Positions 7,990-14,463 of a DNA stretch of 18,543 nucleotides are shown piece after piece. The position numbers and the translations under genes are program-made. The DNA is from Candidatus Puniceispirillum sp. Its GTDB lineage: Bacteria; Pseudomonadota; Alphaproteobacteria; Puniceispirillales; Puniceispirillaceae. Under the pieces are notes generated by a model, which did not search any database, was not told where the DNA came from, and was given only the letters and a program-made list of their open reading frames with translations. Every line of letters starts with the position of its first letter. Position 1 is the first letter of the stretch. The stretch covers positions 1 to 18,543 of the forward strand of contig JABJBD010000185.1 of assembly GCA_018668795.1 (NCBI GenBank). The letters are read 5' to 3'.

Positions 7990-8722
7990 AACGTTTTTTG
8001 CTAGCCACCTTTTGAGCAGATGCCTTTTTGGTGACTGTTTTCTTCTTCGCAACTGCCTTTGTTGACGCAGTTTTCGTCACGCGTGCTTTTTTGGGTGCAG
8101 CTTTTTTGGAGATTTTCTTGCCACCACTGCGATCAGGCGGCGTCACAATACCACCAGACACGACCATCTTGACCGCTTCTTCGACTTCCATTTCAAGGAA
8201 TTCAATTTCCTTTTTCGGGCAAAACAACAAAAATCCAGATGTTGGGTTAGGCGTTGTCGGGATAAAGACATTAACCATATCATGGTCAATCAGCCTATCG
8301 ACCTCACCCTTTGTATTGCCCGTGACAAAACCAATGACCCATAACCCCTTGCGCGGATATTCAACCAGCACAACTTCGCGAAAGGCATCTGATTGTGCTG
8401 ACACCACGGTTTCCAGAATTTGCTTTATCGCCCCATAGATTGAACGCACAACCGGCATACGATTCAGCAATGACTCACCAAAATTAATAAGCCAACGCCC
8501 TATAAATCCAGCGGCAAGCGCACCAATGATTGTGATTAGCGCGAAACCAATCAGTAATCCAATGCCCGGAATTTCACTATAAGCAGTCTCAGCAAAATGC
8601 GGCAGTAAATTAGCCACTTGGCCATCAATGATCTCAATCGCCGACCAAGTTATGTAAATTGTTAACAAAACCGGCGCTGTAACAACCAGCCCGGTGAAAA
8701 ACCATGATCTAATGCGTCCCAT
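7988..8722 (-). CDS. DUF502 family membrane protein with lysine-rich C-terminal tail
   Basis: A 244-residue protein of the DUF502 family, whose function is unknown. Two membrane segments are visible, at about residues 8-29 (WFFTGLVVTAPVLLTIYITW) and 53-75 (GIGLLIGFALITIIGALAAG). Family landmarks follow: MPVVRSIYGAIKQ (89-101), the strand pair REVVLVEYPRKGLWVIGFVT, and VNVFIPTTPNPTSGFLLF (about 150-167). The last 44 residues (201-244) are unlike the rest: 18 are Lys or Arg and most of the others are Ala, Thr, Ser or Val, resembling histone H1-like or DNA-binding tails. TAGGAG lies about 7 bases before the ATG. It converges with recG and is divergent from mazG. Family assignment is secure; function and the role of the tail are unknown. 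Confidence 0.88.
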   Translation of the reverse strand: MGRIRSWFFTGLVVTAPVLLTIYITWSAIEIIDGQVANLLPHFAETAYSEIPGIGLLIGFALITIIGALAAGFIGRWLINFGESLLNRMPVVRSIYGAIKQILETVVSAQSDAFREVVLVEYPRKGLWVIGFVTGNTKGEVDRLIDHDMVNVFIPTTPNPTSGFLLFCPKKEIEFLEMEVEEAVKMVVSGGIVTPPDRSGGKKISKKAAPKKARVTKTASTKAVAKKKTVTKKASAQKVASKKR

Positions 8723-8867
8723 TTTAATCTCCTACATGATCCATATAAACAGTTACAACGCTTGCTCACACAGTAATATACTTAATAAACATCTACCTAT
8801 TTGTGCATCATCGTATTACATAAAAGTAATAGCTAGACATAGAAATATTATAAATTTCTGACAATAG

Positions 8868-8902
8868 GTTATTCAGCTTGGTCTGACTGATAACGACTGT
8901 TA
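8868..8902 (+). promoter_or_regulatory. Possible leader hairpins just upstream of mazG
   Basis: GTTAT-T-CAG at 8868-8876 can pair with CTGATAAC at 8887-8894 (one bulged base). The TAAC within its 3' arm can instead pair with GTTA at 8899-8902, so the two folds exclude each other. The structure ends 10 bases before the mazG ATG, which lacks a clear Shine-Dalgarno. The stems are short and AT-rich, and function is speculative. Nothing else recognisable is seen in the 190-base gap 8723-8912. Confidence 0.2.
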
Positions 8903-8912
8903 CGATGCCATC

Positions 8913-9737
8913 ATGTCTAAAGCAAGTACCGAATTTGATCATCTCGTCGAAATCATGGCACGTCTGCGCAATCCTCAAAACGGTTGTCCTTGGGATGTGA
9001 AACAGACTTTCGAAACTATCGCACCTTATACAATCGAAGAAGCCTATGAAGTAGCAGATGCAATTCATAACGGCACGCGTGAGGATATTCGCGACGAATT
9101 GGGCGATTTATTACTGCAAGTTGTTTTTCACGCCCGCATAGCCGAAGAAGAAGGCAGTTTTAATGTTGCTGATGTTGCCCGCGGTGTCAGCAACAAAATG
9201 ATTAACCGTCACCCGCATGTCTTTGCTGATGACGCACATTCTGATGCCTCTTCACAACAACCTCTAGACGCCGACGGACAGAAAATTAACTGGGAGGATA
9301 TCAAGGCTGAGGAGCGCGCCCAAAAAGGAAAAATAGGCGTGCTTGACGATGTAGCTGTCGGGCTTCCACCTATGTTGCGTGCGCTCAAACTGCAAAAGCG
9401 CGCCGCCCGTGTCGGTTATGACTGGGAACATATCAATGATGTATTCGCCAAAATGGATGAAGAAACCGCTGAATTAAAAGCAGAGTTGGCCGCCGAAGCA
9501 CCCGATATAGACGCGATCAAAGATGAGATTGGCGATATTCTATTTGTTGCAGTAAATTTAGCACGCAAAGCAGGCATTGATCCCGAGACGGCTTTGATGG
9601 GATGCAACCAAAAGTTTGAGCGTCGGTTTAGATATATCGAACAAAAAGTTGAAAATACTAATAAAAATATAAATGATGTATCTTTGGATGAAATGGAGTC
9701 TTTCTGGCAGGATGCCAAAAAACTGGAGAGTGGTTAA
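8913..9737 (+). CDS. mazG: Nucleoside triphosphate pyrophosphohydrolase MazG
   Basis: MazG hydrolyses (d)NTPs to monophosphate and pyrophosphate, cleaning nucleotide pools and, in some bacteria, tempering (p)ppGpp signalling. The 274-residue product carries the two tandem MazG domains of the long, E. coli-like form. The first has the characteristic CPWDVKQTFETIAPYTIEEA and metal-binding acidic clusters EEAYE (42-46) and ELGDLL (62-67). The second has EETAE (183-187) and DEIGDILF (204-211). The linker ends in KINWEDIKAEERAQK, also typical of long MazG. No strong Shine-Dalgarno precedes the ATG, but the N terminus matches the usual family start. The disrupted LysE-type gene follows after 2 bases and so probably shares its transcript. 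Identity is certain. Confidence 0.96.
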   Translation: MSKASTEFDHLVEIMARLRNPQNGCPWDVKQTFETIAPYTIEEAYEVADAIHNGTREDIRDELGDLLLQVVFHARIAEEEGSFNVADVARGVSNKMINRHPHVFADDAHSDASSQQPLDADGQKINWEDIKAEERAQKGKIGVLDDVAVGLPPMLRALKLQKRAARVGYDWEHINDVFAKMDEETAELKAELAAEAPDIDAIKDEIGDILFVAVNLARKAGIDPETALMGCNQKFERRFRYIEQKVENTNKNINDVSLDEMESFWQDAKKLESG

Positions 9738-9739
9738 AG

Positions 9740-10373
9740 ATGACAATCACACATCTTATTGCCTTTAATATTACTCTTTTAGCTGCGTTGGCCAGTCCTG
9801 GGCCAGCTTTTCTTGTTGCCGTTCGCACCGCATTGAACACAAATATTTCGCACCGCATTGAACACAAATATGTTTACTGGTATTGCGCTTGGGATGGGGC
9901 TTGGACTTGCGGCATCCATGTGGACATTACTGGCGTTACTGGGGCTGGAAAGTATTTTCTTTTTAGTACCTTGGGGATATACCGTGGCGAAAATATGGGG
10001 TGCTTTGTATCTGTTCTTCATCGCGTGGGTAACGTGGAAAAACGCTTCAATGCCTATCAAAGACATGTCCAAAGCACATATCAACGCCTTTCGTCATGGG
10101 GTTCTAATCAATCTATCAAATCCGAAATCAGTTCTATTTGCTGCTGCTATTCTGGTTGTGATTTTTCCACCTGACATGACCACCAAAGAGATAGCACTGG
10201 TAATTACAAATCATTTCGCTGTTGAGGTCATATTCTACGCAGCCCTCGCCTATATAATGAGTTCCACTGCCGCTCGTAAAATATATTTACAAGCAAAAAC
10301 ATACCTGGATAGAAGTGTCAGCGTGATACTTGTATCACTTGGCCTCAGCTTGATATTTCAGAAAGACGACTAG
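9740..10373 (+). pseudogene. LysE/RhtB-family amino-acid exporter, frameshifted by a 25-bp tandem duplication
   Basis: The first part reads MTITHLIAFNITLLAALASP, then GPAFLVAVRTALNTN in the same frame (mod 2). This is the first membrane helix and the SPGPA motif of LysE/RhtB exporters, which expel amino acids or related metabolites. The frame then shifts, and the rest of the protein (MFTGIALGMGLGLAASMWTL onward, to LSLIFQKDD) continues in the frame of 9858-10373. The break coincides with an exact 25-base direct repeat (9822-9846 and 9847-9871). Since 25 is not a multiple of three, one extra copy causes the shift, and removing one copy gives an uninterrupted 202-codon gene with no other lesion. 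As written, translation from 9740 runs out of frame to 10174, while a TTG at 9858 could start a version lacking helix 1. The lesion looks very recent, reversible or artefactual. The substrate is unknown. Confidence 0.85.
9822..9871 (+). repeat. Exact 25-bp tandem duplication
   Basis: Bases 9822-9846 are repeated without a mismatch at 9847-9871. Each unit begins TTCGCACCGCATTG and ends ACACAAATAT. It lies after the first helix of the LysE-family gene and accounts fully for its frameshift. Confidence 0.97.
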
Positions 10374-10409
10374 TCGAGTGATGACATGTTAGCGGCAATG
10401 TCTAAGCAT

Positions 10410-11234
10410 CTATTCACCACGCCATATTTCACGATTAAGCTGATCCCAAACAGCTTTAGACGAGGCCACCATAAAAGCTTCGTTATAGGCAGCGTTAAAG
10501 GGACGCCCATCAACTGACATACCTGCAAACGCACCTGCTTCACGGCACAAAAGATCAACTGGTGCATGATCCCAAGGTGTACAGTTCCCATGCATGATAA
10601 AATGTATTTCACCTGTGGCGAGCTTCATCGCCAATACCCCCGCACAGCGCAAATTAATTCGGTTCTCTATACGTTTGACACGCTCAATAAATTCACCCCG
10701 AAATGGCGGTTTGAGAAATTTAGTACTACCTTCACCCACCAGTTGCTCAAGTTGTGGCGATGTATTACAGACAAAAATCTGGGTTAAATTATCACCCTTG
10801 ATCTGAAAGGCGCCAGCCCCAGCCTTGGCGTAGTAAAGCGTCTCTTCCAATGGATGCCAAAGCCATGCGCGCTTGGGAACACCATCTTCCAGCAACGCCA
10901 CCATCATGCAGAAATGATTTTTGCCATGAACAAAATTATGCGTGCCGTCAACTGGGTCAACTGTCCAGGCTAGTCCGGTTCCTGCTTGATCACGCAGACT
11001 AGGGTTTTTGGCAACGGCTTCTTCGCCAACACAGGCACCCTTTTGTAAAGCAAGCAAACGTGGGGTAAGCCATTCTTCGGCCTCACGGTCTGCAACAGTA
11101 ACCAGATCATCCGGACCAGACTTGGTATCAATCTGTCCATCCACCAAATTACGGTAACGTGGAAGCACAAGTTCGACGGTAGCCTGATGCATAAGTATGG
11201 CAACCTGCTGGGCAAAAGTATCAAAAGCGGTCAT
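10410..11234 (-). CDS. Inositol monophosphatase superfamily phosphatase
   Basis: The 274-residue product has the metal-binding signatures of the FIG/inositol monophosphatase superfamily: TVADREAE (about residues 46-53), GEE (70-72), WTVDPVDGTHNF (90-101) and the late WDHAPVDLLCREAG (221-234). These enzymes use Mg2+ to dephosphorylate substrates such as inositol-1-phosphate (SuhB), histidinol phosphate (HisN type) or 3'-phosphoadenosine 5'-phosphate (CysQ). Sequence reading alone does not separate these; the protein does not look like a typical CysQ, and HisN-type or SuhB-type activity is plausible. It lies 42 bases downstream of hfq, separated by a three-armed inverted repeat. AAAGAG about 8 bases before the ATG is a fair ribosome site. 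It converges with the broken exporter gene across 36 bases, where no clear terminator was seen. Confidence 0.88.
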   Translation of the reverse strand: MTAFDTFAQQVAILMHQATVELVLPRYRNLVDGQIDTKSGPDDLVTVADREAEEWLTPRLLALQKGACVGEEAVAKNPSLRDQAGTGLAWTVDPVDGTHNFVHGKNHFCMMVALLEDGVPKRAWLWHPLEETLYYAKAGAGAFQIKGDNLTQIFVCNTSPQLEQLVGEGSTKFLKPPFRGEFIERVKRIENRINLRCAGVLAMKLATGEIHFIMHGNCTPWDHAPVDLLCREAGAFAGMSVDGRPFNAAYNEAFMVASSKAVWDQLNREIWRGE

Positions 11235-11253
11235 TAAAAATGCTCTTTACGGG

Positions 11254-11276
11254 TTGGTAATTACCAAAGATTTGGT
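11254..11276. repeat. Three-armed inverted repeat between hfq and the phosphatase gene
   Basis: TTGGTAATTACCAA (11254-11267) is a perfect 14-bp palindrome. ACCAAAGATTTGGT (11263-11276) overlaps it, sharing the ACCAA arm, and is a 6-bp inverted repeat around a 2-base centre. The two centres are 9 bp apart. It starts directly after the hfq stop and ends 19 bases before the phosphatase ATG. No T-run follows on the minus strand, so a standard terminator is unlikely; an operator or an RNA processing or attenuation structure is possible. Confidence 0.5.
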
Positions 11277-11540
11277 TCAGTCTTGATCGGCAACATCGTC
11301 ATCAATATCGTCAAATCCATGAAGCTGGATAGGCATAGACGGCATGATCGTTGAAATGGCATGCTTATAAACCAACTGAACATGTTGATCACGTTTGAGC
11401 AGAATTGAAAAATTATCAAACCATGTGATTATACCCTGCAATTTAACACCGCTAACCAGAAAAACGGTTACCGGGGAATGTGATTTGCGGATACTGTTGA
11501 GAAATACTTCCTGAAGATTTCGGCTCTTATCTGCGGCCAT
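11277..11540 (-). CDS. hfq: RNA chaperone Hfq
   Basis: Hfq forms a hexameric Sm-like ring that pairs small RNAs with target mRNAs and affects RNA stability. The 87-residue product has the N-terminal helix (NLQEVFLNSIRKS, residues 8-20), the Sm1 motif VTVFLVSGVKLQGIITWFDN (24-43) and the Sm2 motif YKHAISTIMP (58-67), whose YKHA binds U-rich RNA. The C terminus is acidic (DDIDDDVADQD). A start at 11582 would add 14 residues unlike the family; GGGAGGA at 11546-11552 fixes the ATG at 11540. It follows trkA by 108 bases in the same direction, at the end of the ntr cluster as in many alphaproteobacteria. hflX, often next, is absent here. Identity is certain. Confidence 0.97.
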   Translation of the reverse strand: MAADKSRNLQEVFLNSIRKSHSPVTVFLVSGVKLQGIITWFDNFSILLKRDQHVQLVYKHAISTIMPSMPIQLHGFDDIDDDVADQD

Positions 11541-11545
11541 TTTTA

Positions 11546-11552
11546 TCCTCCC
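11546..11552 (-). promoter_or_regulatory. Strong ribosome binding site of hfq
   Basis: GGGAGGA on the minus strand, 5 bases before the ATG at 11540, is the best Shine-Dalgarno noticed in the window. It excludes the longer reading from 11582. Confidence 0.8.
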
Positions 11553-11588
11553 TCTTTTTCTCCAACCTACCCTCTTAAACATGACTTC

Positions 11589-11617
11589 ACAATGCCAAGC
11601 TTAACGATAACTGACAA
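11589..11617 (-). promoter_or_regulatory. Weak candidate promoter for hfq
   Basis: On the minus strand TTGTCA (11612-11617) and CATTGT (11589-11594) are separated by 17 bases in the 108-base trkA-hfq gap. The -35 is good (five of six), the -10 poor (three of six). A separate hfq promoter is plausible from the gap size, but this site is tentative. Confidence 0.25.
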
Positions 11618-11648
11618 TTATGTATAATTTTTGGATGTGTTTATTGAC

Positions 11649-13028
11649 CTAGAAGAAATCGAGTCGCACCGAAAGCATCTTTTCGACTTGCACGATTTTG
11701 CCTCGCTCGGCAAAAATAACAACCGTATCACCAGCCTCGATCACACTATCGCCACGGGCAGAAATGACTTTGTCATTCCTTACGATACCCCCAATCGAAA
11801 TTCCTTTGGGTATCTTGGCTGTGCGCAAGGGTTTGCCAACCAACAGAGATGACGGCAACGCTTCTGCTTCAAGGACTTCGCCAAGGTCTTCAATAATCGG
11901 ATGTACATCACGTATCCGGCCACGCCGGACATGCTCAAGAATCGACGAAACAGTGATTTGTGATGGATTGATTACCGCATCAACACCCAAAGTGCCAACC
12001 AACGGAATAAAGCCGGGCATATTCACCAATGCAACCGCATGTTTGGCGCCCGTACGCTTTGCAAGTAACGCTGACAGAATATTCACTTCATCGTCCTCGG
12101 TCACCGAAACAAAGGTCTCGGTTGTGTGGACACCAGCTTCCTTTAGGATTGATTCATCAAGCGCATCTCCATGAATGATGCCAGTGCCTTGGAGTTCTTC
12201 GGCAAGCTCACGCGCCCGATTATTATCCATTTCGATCAGTTGTACCTGAGTATTCGAAAAATTGTTTTCAATCTCGCGCGCCAACATAAGGCCAATATTA
12301 CCGCCACCAGCAATCACAACAGACCGCGCTTCGGGTTCTTCATGACCAAAGGCAGCCATAGCACGATCAAGATGAGTGCTGTCACAAACGAAATATATCC
12401 GATCCCCAGCATGCATTTGCTCGACGCCGCGACGAGGCAGGATAACGGCATTATCACGAATAATGCACAGAACTGTCATGGCTAGGTCAGGAAACAGATT
12501 AGTCAGATGCCGCAAGGGCGTGTCACGCACAGGGCTATCATCGGTACATAGGACCCCAACCAGATTCATCTTGCCATCACAAAGGTTTTTGATGTCAAAC
12601 GCACCAGGTACACGCAGCTGGTTACTTACTGACGCAGACACCTCTGCCTCAGGTGAAATAATATGATCAATCGGCAAATGAGCTGGACTATACAGATCAG
12701 CATAATTTTCATCGAGGTAAGAGCTACCCCTTATACGAGCGATTTTTACAGGCGTATCGAAGATAGTGTGTGCCACCTGACACGCAACCATATTCACTTC
12801 ATCAGACTCAGTCACCGCAATCAACAATTCGGCATCGCGCATACCAGCTTCATTCAACCTATCCGGATGCGACGCTACACCAATCACACCAGTCACATCA
12901 TGTTGGTCAGTGATACGTTGGATATTTTCGGCTGAAGCATCAATAACAGTAACATCATTCTGCTCTTCAGACAGATGCCCCGCAATCGCGCTTCCAACAA
13001 GCCCTGCACCACAAATCACAATTTTCAT
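11649..13028 (-). CDS. trkA: Trk potassium uptake regulatory protein TrkA
   Basis: TrkA is the cytosolic, nucleotide-binding gating subunit of TrkH/TrkG potassium channels. The 459-residue product is the usual duplicated form: a Rossmann RCK domain opening KIVICGAGLVGSAIAGHL (GAGLVG at 7-12), a TrkA_C domain (about 140-225), a second Rossmann domain SVVIAGGGNIGLMLA (GGGNIG at 241-246), and a second TrkA_C domain to the end. Acidic residues expected to bind NAD(H) ribose are seen after the second strands (VIDAS and LIEMDNN). The start overlaps the ntrX stop in an ATGA junction, and GGGAG lies about 7 bases upstream of the ATG, so it belongs to the ntr transcript. No trkH is present in the window, so the channel subunit must lie elsewhere. 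Confidence 0.96.
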   Translation of the reverse strand: MKIVICGAGLVGSAIAGHLSEEQNDVTVIDASAENIQRITDQHDVTGVIGVASHPDRLNEAGMRDAELLIAVTESDEVNMVACQVAHTIFDTPVKIARIRGSSYLDENYADLYSPAHLPIDHIISPEAEVSASVSNQLRVPGAFDIKNLCDGKMNLVGVLCTDDSPVRDTPLRHLTNLFPDLAMTVLCIIRDNAVILPRRGVEQMHAGDRIYFVCDSTHLDRAMAAFGHEEPEARSVVIAGGGNIGLMLAREIENNFSNTQVQLIEMDNNRARELAEELQGTGIIHGDALDESILKEAGVHTTETFVSVTEDDEVNILSALLAKRTGAKHAVALVNMPGFIPLVGTLGVDAVINPSQITVSSILEHVRRGRIRDVHPIIEDLGEVLEAEALPSSLLVGKPLRTAKIPKGISIGGIVRNDKVISARGDSVIEAGDTVVIFAERGKIVQVEKMLSVRLDFF

Positions 13029-14461
13029 GAAGGTGCTCCCTTTTCACTATCTTTGGCGCGCGATGTGACTGCTGTTTCGGCCGCATCCATATTATCTATG
13101 TTCAGCGCTTTCAACTTTCGATGCAACGCAGACCGCTCCATACCAACAAAATTCGCCATACGCGATATATTACCATCAAACCGGCGCAATTGCGTAGCCA
13201 GATAAACCCGTTCGAAATCTTCCCGCGCATTTCGCAAAGGCAGTGAAAACATTTCATCAAGGCCCGATCTCGAACTGCCACGGGGTATATTCTGAATATC
13301 CGCAGGAAGCAAGCTTAGCCCTACTGGGTCACGACGGTCAGGCGGCGCTAAAATCAGCATACTTTCGATAGTGTTATGAATTTGCCGGACATTACCTGGC
13401 CATTCATAACCTTGCATAGCTGCTAAAACTTCATCAGACAATTTGATCGGGGGTACACCAAGCCGATCAGCTATTTTTTTGACAAAATGCTTGGCTATAA
13501 GGGGAATATCCTCACGCCGTTCTGCCAGCGGCGTTACATTTAACGATACAACGCCCAACCGATAATAAAGGTCTTCACGCAGACGCCCTGCCTGAATTTC
13601 CGCTACCAGATCACGGCTAGATGCCGAAATAACCCTTACATCGACGACGACCTCGGCATTACCGCCTATGCGCCGGAACCTTTGTTCGGTGACGGCACGA
13701 ACAATTTTACCTTGTGTTTCCAACGGCAAATCGCAGATTTCATCGAAATAGAGCGTTCCTTCATGTGCTTGCTCGAACAGCCCGACTATGCGCCGGCTTG
13801 TTTGCATGCTTTCCGAACCAAACAATTCGGCATCAACCCGTTCAGGGGCCAATCGTGCGCAATTTGCGACAACAAATCGACCTTCACGGCGTTGCGATTG
13901 ATCATGTATGACGCGAGCGGCAAGTTCCTTACCACTGCCCCCGGGGCCATTAATTATGACACGGCTTGCTGTAGGTGCAATTTTGCTGATTGCCTGACGT
14001 GTTACGCGCATCGCCTGTGAATTACCTATAAGTTCAGGCGCCATATCTTCACTGATACGGGTACGTAATTCGGCGTTTTCCTGTGTCAAGCGGGTGGTTT
14101 CAAGCGCGCGTTCAACCATCAGAACAAGGCGGTTTTCCTTAAATGGTTTTTCGATAAAGTCATAAGCGCCTTGGCGGATCGCCTGCACCGCCGTTTCAAT
14201 CGTGCCATGCCCTGAAATCATCAATACGGGCAAGTCGGGATAAACTCCCTTTGTCCATTCCAATAATTGGAGACCGTCCATATCCGAATCACGCATCCAG
14301 ATATCAAGAATTGCTAACACCGGTGGCCGACTTAGCAAAATATTACGCGCTTCATCTGCATTCGCAGCTGTTTTCGTCTGATACCCTTCATCTTCCAGCG
14401 TCATACTGACAAGCGAGCGGATGTCGCGTTCATCATCAACGATTAGAATTTCACCAGCCAT
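13025..14461 (-). CDS. ntrX: NtrX, response regulator of the NtrY-NtrX system
   Basis: NtrX is the DNA-binding partner of NtrY and is linked in alphaproteobacteria to nitrogen metabolism, redox/respiratory control and envelope functions. The 478-residue product has a receiver domain with acidic pair D9-D10, phospho-acceptor D53 and K105 in EKPF. An AAA+ domain follows with Walker A GPGGSGKE (172-179), Walker B TLYFDE (236-241) and REDLYYRL. A Fis-type helix-turn-helix ends the protein (GNISRMANFVGMERSALHRK, about 430-449). Where sigma-54 activators carry GAFTGA, this protein reads GSESMQTSRRIVGLFEQA (215-232), so the sigma-54 contact loop is missing. The start is 2 bases after the ntrY stop, indicating translational coupling, and its stop overlaps trkA. 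Its position next to ntrY and the diverged AAA+ loop distinguish it from ntrC. Confidence 0.95.
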   Translation of the reverse strand: MAGEILIVDDERDIRSLVSMTLEDEGYQTKTAANADEARNILLSRPPVLAILDIWMRDSDMDGLQLLEWTKGVYPDLPVLMISGHGTIETAVQAIRQGAYDFIEKPFKENRLVLMVERALETTRLTQENAELRTRISEDMAPELIGNSQAMRVTRQAISKIAPTASRVIINGPGGSGKELAARVIHDQSQRREGRFVVANCARLAPERVDAELFGSESMQTSRRIVGLFEQAHEGTLYFDEICDLPLETQGKIVRAVTEQRFRRIGGNAEVVVDVRVISASSRDLVAEIQAGRLREDLYYRLGVVSLNVTPLAERREDIPLIAKHFVKKIADRLGVPPIKLSDEVLAAMQGYEWPGNVRQIHNTIESMLILAPPDRRDPVGLSLLPADIQNIPRGSSRSGLDEMFSLPLRNAREDFERVYLATQLRRFDGNISRMANFVGMERSALHRKLKALNIDNMDAAETAVTSRAKDSEKGAPS

Positions 14462-14463
14462 CT

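Noticed and set aside
8028..8438. Plus-strand open frame antisense to the DUF502 gene
   Set aside because: Its apparent hydrophobic N terminus is the complement of the lysine-rich tail codons; no ribosome site or family features.
9858..10373. Separate intact 171-residue transporter gene starting at TTG 9858
   Set aside because: The start lies inside the duplicated unit, and the protein would lack helix 1 and the SPGPA motif that sit immediately upstream in another frame; a frameshifted single gene explains the data better.
11616..11629. AATTAT-GT-ATAATT inverted repeat between trkA and hfq
   Set aside because: It is short and purely A/T in the arms, lacks a following T-run on the minus strand and is expected by chance in AT-rich intergenic DNA.
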